Shown piece after piece: positions 60,801-61,894 of a stretch of DNA of 64,000 nucleotides. The notes beneath the pieces were generated by a model that was given only the letters and a program-made list of their open reading frames with translations, did no database searches and was not told where the DNA came from. Each line of letters begins with the position of its first letter. The stretch's first letter is position 1. Made by a program: the position numbers and the translations under genes. The DNA comes from Dolomedes plantarius (lineage: Eukaryota; Arthropoda; Arachnida; Araneae; Dolomedidae). Location of the stretch: contig OU015496.1 of NCBI GenBank assembly GCA_907164885.2, forward strand, positions 183,777,874-183,841,873, given 5' to 3'.

Positions 60801-61894
60801 AAATAAAAAGTAAAATATGATGAAAATGTTGATTTTTAGCTTTTTTCCTTCAACATAAAATTTCCACTTAAATATTCCACGATTTTAATAACTTTTATGT
60901 AAAACGCACTCTGATATATCAGTTTCTACAATGCATTCTCAAAAAATTGTTTCAAATGACATTAAAATCGTCTACACGCTACTATAGTTATCTTACGGAA
61001 AAATCGAAATTAGTTTAAACCCAATAATTGCATGTTACCTCTAATGTATATATTCTAATGTATATTCTCTAATGTATAGAATTTCTCATACAAAAAAAGA
61101 AATTTCAAGAATTCATCTTTAATCTACCTCTCTGAGAATCAAAACGGTTAAAGCTGTTATCTACTGACCCTATTGGATTCGCTCACCTCAATATTAAACT
61201 ATGGAGAAAATATGTGTACTATTTGCAACTACATAAATGTTTATAATACAATGATAGTGGTATTTTCAGATAGCCTGAACTTTTCTTCATCTTGCCACAA
61301 GCAAGATTCATTTTATAAATTGTGTCCAACGAGGATTTTACAAGCGTTTAAAACACACCAGACCAGATTCCCCCCCCCCAAATAATTTAAATTTTAAAAT
61401 ATTACTTCCACTTAAAAAAAACACCCGAGAGTGTACAATTTGTTTCTCTATAAGGGACCACAATTAAATGAAATCTTTCAATACAAGTCGGCAATCCTTG
61501 GACGCATTTTCTTCATGGGTAAACACTGAGGTGAGCGAATTGAATAGGGTTGGTACACAGCAGTCTGATGGATCTTCCATTTTGTTTCTTGTGCATACAA
61601 ACACTCGCATTTAACATTCTGCGGCCTTAAGGACTTGGCCAGATTGCTCGTGTCTGGCTGCTATTATTTCGATGTGCTGAGGGTTTTGAAAAGTTGTCAT
61701 TTCAACTTTGCCATTCCCATCGCGAAAGTACTGAACTCAACTGAAGGCCACTTACCTGGAAATTATCCGGAACAGTATTGTTAACGCATATGAAGGGATA
61801 CCGTCGACAAATAACCTTAGAGGCGAGTATGTTGAAAAAAGTACTGGCGCAGGGGTTGACCTCAAATTTTTCACAAATGTTGTCGTACAGATAC
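18161..61894 (-). CDS. DEG/ENaC (pickpocket/ASIC-like) sodium channel gene, seven exons recognised, partial
   Basis: The only host gene I can support. The family forms trimeric amiloride-sensitive cation channels in the plasma membrane, with two membrane segments and a large cysteine-rich extracellular domain. The seven exons below encode about 275 residues of that domain in the right order: LEDYLNC; FCFTIYSLWGKP, the counterpart of GNCYTFNS; VHSPYSLPSPFIEG; QECRINKTFEEVGCIPI, the counterpart of the conserved EC...C.CIP region; and QPC followed by VYEV. Phases at all six joins are compatible (0, 2, 1, 0, 1, 2). Introns are about 5.5, 3.1, 11.6, 4.3, 16.6 and 1.8 kb and contain most transposons of the window. 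Not found: TM1, TM2, the GXS selectivity motif, and the segment normally between the exons at 41.0 and 36.7 kb. Closest subfamily not determined. Confidence 0.82.
18970..19801 (+). mobile_element. Mariner-like element, decayed
   Basis: Ends AGGGTGGCTCAAATGAAAAT and the diverged reverse complement at 19770-19801 (CCAAATCTAAGTGAGAC on the reverse strand), each next to a TA dinucleotide (18968-18969, 19802-19803). The plus-strand frame 19360-19704 retains the mariner block VLDHPSYSPNLSACDYHI and the helical tail VQEWFRKQPRMFFAQDVQNL. The family motif is HPPYSPDLAPxDYHLF; here the third catalytic Asp of PDLAPxD is kept in SACDYHI. An 80-bp segment is duplicated in tandem at about 19302-19461. The N-terminal HTH region is missing and the element is inactive. 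Confidence 0.82.
20007..20064 (-). CDS. Channel gene exon F (58 bp)
   Basis: Acceptor ...ATCTTAATTTTACAG; donor GA|GTAAGT. Two bases complete a Tyr codon with exon E; then KEPPNKCALLADSYNQPC, then two bases of the next codon. The closing PC dipeptide corresponds to the LPC motif late in the cysteine-rich domain. Very short, so it rests mainly on splice sites and phase agreement on both sides. Confidence 0.68.
20364..21120 (+). mobile_element. IS630/mariner-type element with long terminal inverted repeats, decayed
   Basis: Terminal repeats of about 140 bp: GGGGTGATTCAC at the left and its counterpart GTGAATCACCCT at the right, with matching interiors (TTCTATAATAACT; GTAATCGATTGCATTACATG). Plus-strand transposase relics include WAAENPFATHQTP near 20513, RELTEGYFHQDG with a catalytic Asp near 20685, and WPPRLPDLRPLDFILWE near 20788, the D-P-x-D block of this transposase type. 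The left repeat is an inverted copy of the coding 3' end, a fold-back derivative. The gypsy element at 21121 inserted exactly at its right end. Confidence 0.78.
21434..23287 (-). repeat. LARD 3' LTR
   Basis: 1854 bp, near identical to 25841-27696. Ends CATCACAACA at 23287 on the plus strand, followed by the complement of a purine-rich tract. Confidence 0.9.
23288..25840 (-). repeat. LARD interior: AT-rich, internally repeated, non-coding
   Basis: Built from diverged direct repeats. One pair is 23991-24160 / 24199-24370, sharing GCCTGCGAAGA, then GACTCTTCGTCCCTCGCGGC. Another is about 24680-24800 / 24826-24945, sharing TATTAGGTACTGAAA and CTGTGACATTGAAGTT. A third is around 25365-25440 / 25520-25590 (ATTCAATATAAATGCA-like). 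The first pair contains a conserved 17-nt hairpin (24107-24123 and 24316-24332). No open frame of interest. Confidence 0.8.
25841..27696 (-). repeat. LARD 5' LTR
   Basis: 1856 bp. Contains a GC-rich block at about 26645-26860 (starting GAGGGGCACCCCAGGCCAGC) and a second at about 26990-27220; these are the only non-AT-rich parts and probably hold the regulatory region. Short frames in them recur in both LTRs and are not genes. Confidence 0.9.
27890..27898 (+). promoter_or_regulatory. TATA box of the gypsy left repeat
   Basis: TATAAAAAG in a GC-richer context, reading into the element about 600 bp ahead of the inner end of the repeat. The identical box on the minus strand in the right repeat is at 34831-34839. 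Confidence 0.6.
28496..28514 (+). promoter_or_regulatory. Primer-binding-like site of the gypsy element
   Basis: TGGTGGCAGCGTTTTGACG begins at the inner border of the left repeat. TGG plus the complement of a tRNA 3' end is the expected form; I cannot name the tRNA. Confidence 0.5.
28515..29387 (+). other. Gypsy untranslated leader with a 130-bp tandem duplication
   Basis: Non-coding. 28546-28676 and 28677-28805 are diverged direct copies (CCTTAGTGAC...; shared TGCGGGTGTGT- and GACGTTCTTGTG-type blocks). The rest is T/G-rich and unremarkable. The first in-frame ATG of gag is at 29388. Confidence 0.6.
29388..31106 (+). CDS. Gypsy Gag-protease polyprotein
   Basis: 572 residues from ATG 29388. 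Residues about 1-50 are a SAP-like N-terminus; about 55-105 is a charged Glu/Arg/Gln-rich coiled coil (repeats like LAQQERE). Residues 125-300 form the capsid-like region (SVAVIVLREKVEDTQKYSHV; GTLWKDYLFEIKTYF). A CCHC zinc knuckle, CYFCHEVGHIKPQC, is at about 365-378. The retropepsin active site DTGS is at about 419-422, with ILGNQTAALL about 65 residues later as the flap-end/second conserved block. The frame is intact through protease and ends after a run of 12 C (31071-31082), where a length change puts the following integrase in another frame. In live elements Gag forms particles and protease matures the polyprotein. Confidence 0.9.
   Translation: MGSLVRAKKEDLVNLAIEMSCEVRLGMLKLEMIKKIESSADYNVKLAEGLLAEIMEIRIENEQREREERLARQKREDELAQQEREDRLAQQEREFELAKLRLSREAPQESPSVSPPRPAGHSLRHIMLKFDPEETDISLCLCLFERQAQHLEIPEAEWSGSLISLLPLSVAVIVLREKVEDTQKYSHVKSVLLERFRLSPEAFRQKFVRHQRKPGTLWKDYLFEIKTYFEGWIEGLGVTTFESLKDLFLVDQLKRKMGSEIREQNIRDWENYTSPETLVKDADQFELIRKTGKPPNQPKKFKGRAPDQRKMFGAVKTGEKVENPPEQHEPERNLDKVSSPRPKENRRKEWNHKEFDKRRVTDIKCYFCHEVGHIKPQCPLLTKKEEVNSIGADLEITDPLKPYVSIGTVNGQVCEILRDTGSTIDLVCKRFISPDDYLGETVWLTQPLDTRAINVPLARVILNSQYGDITTKACVISDRSNQQRYILGNQTAALLRQGQQNSKSMQINAITRSRSKCQESCTQTLESNDSLRERSNNSPSDGESIVLTQLEREEHANLLVLPPPPSTAKTQR
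31103..32226 (+). pseudogene. Gypsy integrase, located upstream of RT
   Basis: Similarity begins just after the C-run (VSPEKFADAQRECAEVAALL). HHCC zinc domain: CHESTNAHLG and, after a stop at 31421-31423, YVRSCDACQ. Catalytic core: Asp in NIDACGPLPEY (about 31534), Asp in VQCDNGTSF (31712), Glu in SNPVERFHRTLKR (31817), spacing DD35E. A one-base loss near 31937 shifts the frame; the tail (LVNRLKRARQLAAQKMG) continues in 31960-32150 and is then hit by the hairpin insertion at 32152. The GPY/F-like C-terminal module is read at the start of the next frame. Coordinates ahead of RT establish the PR-INT-RT order directly. Confidence 0.9.
32152..32207. repeat. Perfect 25-bp hairpin inserted in the integrase
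   Basis: GTGGGGGATATACATAAATT and five more bases (32152-32176) are exactly reverse-complemented at 32183-32207, with a 6-base loop. The integrase reads ...YDKSA before it and continues VKRHFEVGDLV after about 32240, so the hairpin and about 30 following bases, which partly duplicate AAAAGGCATT, are an insertion. Confidence 0.85.
32304..33458 (+). CDS. Gypsy integrase tail and reverse transcriptase
   Basis: The first about 45 residues are the integrase GPY/F-like module (KWISPGKIEARISETNYRVQ, then IYHINMLKPY); the ATG at 32304 is therefore not a natural start. From about residue 105: LKLGVIEVGESDYTSPIILV, PCIDYRRLNEI, LPNIEERVEQ, FGTFRPLRMPFGLKNAPFFF and the catalytic YIDDIAIFS box (near 33150), all RT motifs in order. 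Near 33365 a tandem duplication (GAGACAAAGACGAGTA repeated) breaks the link to RNase H. The enzyme copies RNA into cDNA. Confidence 0.9.
   Translation: MAPKWISPGKIEARISETNYRVQTPGPRQKSSIYHINMLKPYIRRPETINWVYEGKVEIGTEDDFAIHVFETGATDFDYEEIVRESELDARLNLTQKRELKKLLCSHVNIFSNNPGKTEKVTHDIELISDKVVRSRPYKTSHRQNEILKLEIDKMLKLGVIEVGESDYTSPIILVETDGREPRPCIDYRRLNEIIRTEYYPLPNIEERVEQVAGSDFITILNLAKGYWQIPLTERAQRIAAFVTSFGTFRPLRMPFGLKNAPFFFSKLMADVLNGCEEYAVPYIDDIAIFSKTWDEHLKHLDIVLSRVAQAQLTIKSSKCRFAQNHVKYLGHMVGGGYRNPAELKVKCIREFPRTKTSNQRQRRVSGHFCVSLGITRTIFQIIL
33455..33972 (+). pseudogene. Gypsy RNase H
   Basis: 33455-33814 encodes the RT-to-RNase H linker (DEACKGAFTTLKDALIKTPV) and RNase H core: FIVQTDASDLGAGVVLAQ with the first catalytic Asp, then YSTTEKECLAIIFAL with the Glu. 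A frame change near 33770 moves the end into 33745-33972 (YLDGSEFKIVTDHNPLVWL, with another active-site Asp, then RQNTNADALSRY). Nothing coding follows, so pol ends with RNase H rather than integrase. Confidence 0.9.
33973..34233 (+). promoter_or_regulatory. Gypsy 3' untranslated stretch with polypurine run
   Basis: Non-coding; ends with CGGCAGGGGGGTTAA directly before the right terminal repeat at 34234. A purine run at this position would prime plus-strand synthesis. Confidence 0.55.
34234..35341 (-). repeat. Right terminal repeat of the gypsy element, inverted
   Basis: 1108 bp, the reverse complement of the left repeat from inner end (AAATTTATGAATG) to outer end (ACTCTACA). It contains the uninterrupted site (near 35033) where the LARD entered the left repeat. 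TATAAAAAG on the minus strand (34831-34839) points into the element. Confidence 0.92.
35346..35993. other. Intron DNA, no feature recognised
   Basis: Contains a G-run (about 35452-35461). No coding, TIRs or tRNA-like structure seen. Confidence 0.4.
35994..36120 (+). repeat. tRNA-derived SINE, copy 1
   Basis: A-box-like TTGGCAAAGTGGTTAGG (36003 on) and B box GGGTTCGAATTC (36041 on) with tRNA-like spacing, then TGGCATGGATG and a short unique body. The same head-plus-TGGCATGGA layout is at 56843-56991 and, reversed, at 57628-57763. Divergence between copies is high, so family membership is inferred from layout and the shared motif. Confidence 0.6.
36121..36617. other. Intron DNA downstream of channel exon E
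   Basis: AT-rich. A frame open on the minus strand past the exon E donor has a hydrophobic stretch, but it lacks a splice acceptor and channel motifs; treated as chance. Confidence 0.4.
36618..36744 (-). CDS. Channel gene exon E (127 bp)
   Basis: Acceptor ...TTTCTTCTTTTTTGCAG; donor GACT|GTAAGA. Encodes SLIQECRINKTFEEVGCIPI followed by TLDYPHEHNICKTCSKISDT and CD, with five cysteines in the pattern of the DEG/ENaC cysteine-rich domain (..ECR...C.CIP.....C). Starts in phase 0, compatible with exon D, but family alignment expects one further exon (the PPYxxxC segment) between D and E. Ends in phase 1. The frame stays open past the donor by chance. Confidence 0.82.
36989..37366. mobile_element. 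hAT MITE
   Basis: 378 bp. Ends CAGGGACTCCAAACTACGGC and, on the reverse strand, CAGGGGTCTTCAAATTTTTT. Flanked by 8-bp near-duplicates ACTTAACC (36981-36988) and TCTTAACC (37367-37374). The CAGGG...CAAACTACGGCC terminus plus 8-bp duplication is typical of hAT non-autonomous elements. Confidence 0.85.
37766..38990 (+). repeat. ~175-bp satellite, about three units, interrupted by a MITE
   Basis: The phrase ACGGCAAAAGAAAT-TTCAGGTT-CACTT recurs at 37766, 38618, 38798 (as TAAAGCAAAAG) and 38972, i.e. units of about 173 (after removing the MITE), 180 and 174 bp. Other shared landmarks are CTTAAATGTAAGTGAC- and GTCGTCATG-like blocks. Units are well diverged, so the array is old. Confidence 0.75.
37832..38506. 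mobile_element. TTAA-flanked MITE in the satellite
   Basis: 675 bp. Ends GGGGACAATGGACTTTCAAA and reverse complement of TTTGAAGGTCCACTTTCCCC; TTAA on both sides (37828-37831, 38507-38510). Removing it with one TTAA restores a satellite unit of normal length. TTAA duplication suggests piggyBac-type mobilisation; no coding. Confidence 0.85.
38991..40350. other. Intron DNA between channel exons D and E
   Basis: AT-rich. I searched the minus strand for the expected PPYxxxC exon here and in 36.8-41.0 kb without success. Confidence 0.4.
40351..40930 (+). repeat. Dispersed repeat, copy A
   Basis: Shares ACACTTCG(C/T)CCGCC, then a TTAGTTGTC block, TTTGTTTACATT- and TTCAGGAATTA-type segments in the same order with 51622-52190. 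No TIRs, LTRs or coding seen; probably an old repeat of unknown class. The second half of the match is weak. Confidence 0.5.
41017..41219 (-). CDS. Channel gene exon D (203 bp)
   Basis: Acceptor ...TTCTTTTCTCTCCAG; donor CTG|GTAAAA. After two bases completing the previous codon come 67 residues, with MKFHIFANYTGRPEG and VQMAVHSPYSLPSPFIEG followed by GGRAYEIRIKL. This is the mid extracellular beta-strand region (family pattern V.IHDP..LPxPxxxG). It is clearly more GC-rich than its surroundings. Ends in phase 0. A frame open upstream of the acceptor (MQLRVLFSPA...) is read-through of intron and is not part of the exon. Confidence 0.82.
41544..42566 (-). repeat. Gypsy element 3' LTR (full length)
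   Basis: 1023 bp. The part absent from the 5' LTR (about 41795-42440) includes the only TATA-like sequence (CATATAAGC on the minus strand near 42342-42350) and an inverted repeat around CATCTTCTTCGCG/CAAGAAGATG (42423-42457). Confidence 0.88.
42455..42538 (-). repeat. tRNA-like segment at the start of the 3' LTR
   Basis: Minus strand: GACGGCGTGGCCGAACGGAT (A box TGGCCGAACGG), ACTGGGCTCCAATTCAG (anticodon-arm-like, CCA in the loop) and GTCGGTTCGAGCCCCGAGAC (B box GGTTCGAGCCC). The acceptor stem does not pair and the T stem is imperfect, so not a tRNA gene. The 5' LTR has the same segment at 47668-47751 with mutated boxes. Confidence 0.65.
42854..43955 (-). pseudogene. Gypsy integrase
   Basis: At the C-terminal end of pol, the usual gypsy position. 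42854-43513 holds the core: IITDRGQGF with the second Asp, HPQENCLTERLNITL with the Glu (DD35E spacing, NGLTER changed to NCLTER), AYNTARQNTTGFAPF, and a GPY-like end SKKLLKRCFGPYQIL. Upstream, in broken frames to about 43955, come the HHCC region (CKECQRRKSVPEKPPGRL), VGMDLLGRFPKS with the first Asp, and YTDYLTRCAITKALPTAE across a stop. Frame changes near 43540 and 43700 inactivate it. Confidence 0.88.
43952..45763 (-). CDS. Gypsy reverse transcriptase-RNase H
   Basis: 603 residues, intact frame. Early part: spacer following protease (LLELLRMFSVTFSENSEVD). RT: WSSPVVLVRKKDGRWRFCVD, YRRLNKVTKIDVYPLPRIDD, LYEFKVMPFGLCNAPATFAR, and CYLDDIVVFSQ with the YLDD box near 44845. RNase H: TELHTDASGYGIGAVLVQQQ, AERNYSTTERECLAVVWAI, FTIVTDHHALCWL, and HNDADSLSRNP. 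This is the best preserved frame of the element. The ATG at 45763 lies inside the polyprotein and is not a natural start. Confidence 0.92.
   Translation of the reverse strand: MIPAHSTAKIQVSTPSVTDQDFDVIVEGNKCMFMSQEVVMPSSIINISNKEGELWIANSLNKDRRILKGMCIGNAESINPTCISALSQIASEDIAKESTRLVDYSKMIAPNLGDEQSSLLELLRMFSVTFSENSEVDRRQIHVKHKINTADHPPISQRPYRISPAERRIIHDEIEKMLRKSVIQPSDSPWSSPVVLVRKKDGRWRFCVDYRRLNKVTKIDVYPLPRIDDTLDFLKGAKFFSSMDLYSVYWQIEVDEADRKKTAFVTSEGLYEFKVMPFGLCNAPATFARKMDNLLRHLKWQMCLCYLDDIVVFSQTFSDHLKRLTCVLKWIQEAGLILNPKKCLFDAREIKILDHLVSREGLKPDPDKIRAVQDFPAPKSVHDVRSFPGLCSYYRRFIKGFCYRAQPLQILLKGDSKFMWTSTQEEAFNDLKSALISEPILGLFDETAPTELHTDASGYGIGAVLVQQQQSEEKVIAYVSRTLSKAERNYSTTERECLAVVWAIMKFRPYLFGKSFTIVTDHHALCWLANLKDPFGKSAGWALRLQEYDIFMVYKSGKRHNDADSLSRNPIDDHATSVDISAIGPGIDFALEQRKESVLSEYF
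45764..46093 (-). pseudogene. Gypsy protease, broken
   Basis: Minus-strand frames contain QPIRALVDSGAS near 45990-46015, the D-S-G-A active site of retropepsins, followed by SVISERYRRHLK and, past stops, VLKVADGNYV. Several stops. Lies between the zinc knuckle and RT as expected. Confidence 0.75.
46206..46754 (-). CDS. Gypsy Gag C-terminal part with zinc knuckle
   Basis: Continues the preceding Gag frame after a frame change near 46690 (SKKKSLISLIHKIFREEIQR onward). Pro/Gln-rich middle, then CFHCGRPGHFVRYC, a classic CCHC knuckle that binds RNA, then an Arg/Ser/Tyr-rich tail (RRYYRPDAPSYSSYN). The first about 20 residues of this frame overlap the upstream Gag frame and are not real coding. 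Confidence 0.8.
   Translation of the reverse strand: MGVRGSLVCLMSSQSQPSSKKKSLISLIHKIFREEIQRYIAPQIEEPQAGPQAIEAIVRGEVEKNLAPLSGESFERTTPAAIPYHPSHQDHNRRIQSTYTKPKAVPEQSYRKTDLWRTTDNRPVCFHCGRPGHFVRYCGDRKSLLDATRRYYRPDAPSYSSYNHDAEETRRAAGRTPSPSPM
46666..47304 (-). CDS. Gypsy Gag, capsid part
   Basis: 212 residues from ATG at 47304, about 130 bases inside the 5' LTR. Retrotransposon Gag domain: FKGDPGQDPTKWLKEYLRLS, ANIYFFLDGTAKIWFENNED, FEAELKKTFGDTQLYIRRSK and KTQFYIQDVLGLRNQVDPNM. The end of this frame (about residue 200 on) departs from Gag where the next frame takes over, pointing to a frameshift. Confidence 0.85.
   Translation of the reverse strand: MPEDTESKPPTVLLTSALIKEPRKPTIFKGDPGQDPTKWLKEYLRLSKFKQWDDTLSLANIYFFLDGTAKIWFENNEDIFISWNVFEAELKKTFGDTQLYIRRSKDQLKCRAQRAGEKTQFYIQDVLGLRNQVDPNMTEEDKPSHLLKGIAEDMYQSLLTKEIKTTADFIKWCQYIEEMQQKRIGRQRFARLPNVVPIATVVEEKKFDILNS
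47432..47776 (-). repeat. Gypsy element 5' LTR with internal deletion
   Basis: 345 bp. Matches both outer parts of the 3' LTR but joins ...CTTAAAAAGAG directly to CATGAAATACTTTCGAC, a deletion of roughly 650 bp that includes the TATA region. The two LTRs were made identical at insertion, so the deletion is later, and the element has lost its promoter. Confidence 0.88.
47781..48606. other. Intron DNA between gypsy element and Helitron
   Basis: A plus-strand frame (48077-48352, 91 residues) has no recognisable motif. 48361-48600 has higher GC and could be a degraded repeat. Nothing firm. Confidence 0.35.
48607..51587 (+). mobile_element. Composite non-autonomous Helitron, copy 3
   Basis: Starts TCTAATATATAAAAATGAAA (48607) and ends with a hairpin-like CCAGGAATCACCGGG, then TACTTCAG and CTAG (51584-51587); flanks A and T. 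A first terminator hairpin (CCCGGGCAACGCCGG, about 49357-49371) occurs internally without its CTAG, after which the sequence continues. An inner Helitron-type start lies on the minus strand at 50395 (TCTCTATATATAAAACAG, then GACTGAC repeats). The same arrangement in reverse makes copy 2. A (TA)n run is at about 49687-49718. Confidence 0.82.
49560..49604. repeat. 17-bp hairpin in Helitron copy 3
   Basis: AATCGTGAAGCTACAGA (49560-49576) and its exact reverse complement (49588-49604), 11-base loop. Neighbouring sequence matches copy 2, where an unrelated hairpin (15900-15930) occupies the site. Confidence 0.85.
51622..52190 (+). repeat. Dispersed repeat, copy B
   Basis: Counterpart of 40351-40930. 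The plus-strand frame 51832-52275 (147 residues) overlaps it, has no known motif, and is not conserved in copy A, so I do not call it a gene. Confidence 0.5.
52826..52944 (-). CDS. Channel gene exon C (119 bp; 113 bp if the inner donor is used)
   Basis: Acceptor ...TTCACTCTTCTTGCAG. The first base completes an Asn codon with exon B; then 37 residues, including YSVDDLPQFCFTIYSLWGKP, matching the conserved GNCYTFNS region of DEG/ENaC channels. Two donors six bases apart keep the same phase: GTAATT (exon end 52826) and GTGCAA (exon end 52832). The first looks stronger. Ends in phase 1 for exon D. Confidence 0.8.
52945..54649. repeat. Intron DNA with short tandem repeats
   Basis: At 53050-53120 the phrase AAAGTATCACCATGCC is repeated three times; (TTG)n follows at about 53147-53169. 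The rest is AT-rich without coding or exon-like signals. Confidence 0.7.
54658..55549. mobile_element. hAT-type element with a nested element
   Basis: Ends CAGTGGTCCGTAACCACTGG and, on the reverse strand, CAGTGGTTCCTAACTTTCTG. Flanked by GTCTAGTT (54650-54657) and GTCTAGCT (55550-55557), an 8-bp duplication with one mismatch. No transposase. Inside, 54678-54971 carries its own inverted ends (AAGGGCGGCTCCA / TTGGAGCCGCC) around G-runs and a TA microsatellite, so a second small element is nested. Confidence 0.78.
54735..54826. repeat. (TA)n microsatellite
   Basis: About 45 uninterrupted TA units in the inner nested element. Length is likely variable or misassembled. Confidence 0.98.
56079..56206 (-). 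CDS. Channel gene exon B (128 bp)
   Basis: Acceptor ...TTCTATTTTATAG; donor AA|GTACGT. Encodes 42 residues plus two bases: AIFYGKFMERYEIRPEDIPD then LAVPLEDYLNCTIEFAGKVE and KC. The pattern of an acidic helix, then (D/E)(D/Y)xLxC and a short GxxxxC loop is characteristic of DEG/ENaC channels (compare the FLxSCxFxGxPC region). Starts in phase 0 and ends in phase 2. Confidence 0.82.
56843..56991 (+). repeat. tRNA-derived SINE, copy 2
   Basis: A box TATGGCCGAACGATTAGG, B box GGATTCAAGTCCC 35 bases later, then TTGGCATGGATGCTTGTAGC and a body ending near CTCATGTAGTAAAAAATGAC. The best preserved head of the three copies; clearly homologous over its whole length to the reversed copy at 57628-57763. 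Confidence 0.75.
57235..57320. repeat. (TATG)n/(TA)n simple repeat
   Basis: Imperfect ATGTATGTATAT-type repeat. Confidence 0.9.
57628..57763 (-). repeat. tRNA-derived SINE, copy 3
   Basis: Minus strand: GATGGTCGAAAGGCTAG (A-box region), AGTCTGTAGTTCGAGTTCC (B-box region), then TTGGCATGGACGTTTGTAGC, then CCGGTCTAATGAGCCCTCG, matching copy 2 block by block. Confidence 0.72.
57764..58678. other. Intron DNA, no feature recognised
   Basis: AT-rich; no exon-like or element structure found. Confidence 0.4.
58679..60830 (-). pseudogene. Mariner transposase, split by a Harbinger-like element
   Basis: Minus strand. Near 60600-60830, in broken frames, is the HTH region (ERTFQNWFAKLHSG-like; VRQLVESLNPSK-like). 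60204-60428 has the catalytic start ITGDAKWIVYSTLNTKDHG and TLKADIHQKKVIISFWWDYK. 60030-60160 has the region FYHENLQPHTSL, where the family has HQDNARPH, so the catalytic Asp is replaced. Similarity runs to DVLPQTPLNSDITP at 60030, is cut by the insertion, and resumes at 58877 with LDYFLFSALQN, ending 58679-58861 with FFAEKDQKFFERGFMKLSGK. Element ends were not identified. Confidence 0.85.
58881..60026. mobile_element. Harbinger-like non-autonomous element inside mariner
   Basis: 1146 bp. Inverted ends GGCCATCCGCACACAGGTCG (58881) and its near-exact reverse complement (to 60026), extending about 45 bp through CGTCTCGTATTCGGCTCGAA. TAA on both sides (58878-58880, 60027-60029). Subterminal repeats of a CGCACACGGGTCG / TCGAACTCGAAG type follow the left end. 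Two short minus-strand frames inside have no known domain. Removing it with one TAA restores the mariner reading frame across the join, which proves the insertion. Confidence 0.9.
60831..61755. other. Intron DNA between mariner remnant and channel exon A
   Basis: AT-rich; a C-run at about 61371-61379. No feature recognised. Confidence 0.4.
61756..61894 (-). CDS. Channel gene exon A (139 bp)
   Basis: Acceptor: pyrimidine-rich tract ending CCCTTAG. Donor: CAG|GTAAGT, ideal consensus. The frame encodes 46 residues from YLYDNICEKFEVNPC to ICVNNTVPDNFQ with four cysteines, fitting the start of the extracellular domain just after TM1. It begins with one base completing a split codon, so an upstream exon is needed, probably with TM1. 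It ends in phase 0, matching exon B. Identity comes mainly from being in phase with the clearer exons downstream. Confidence 0.75.

Noticed and set aside
60493..60813. 106-residue plus-strand frame
   Set aside because: Antisense shadow of the mariner N-terminal region.
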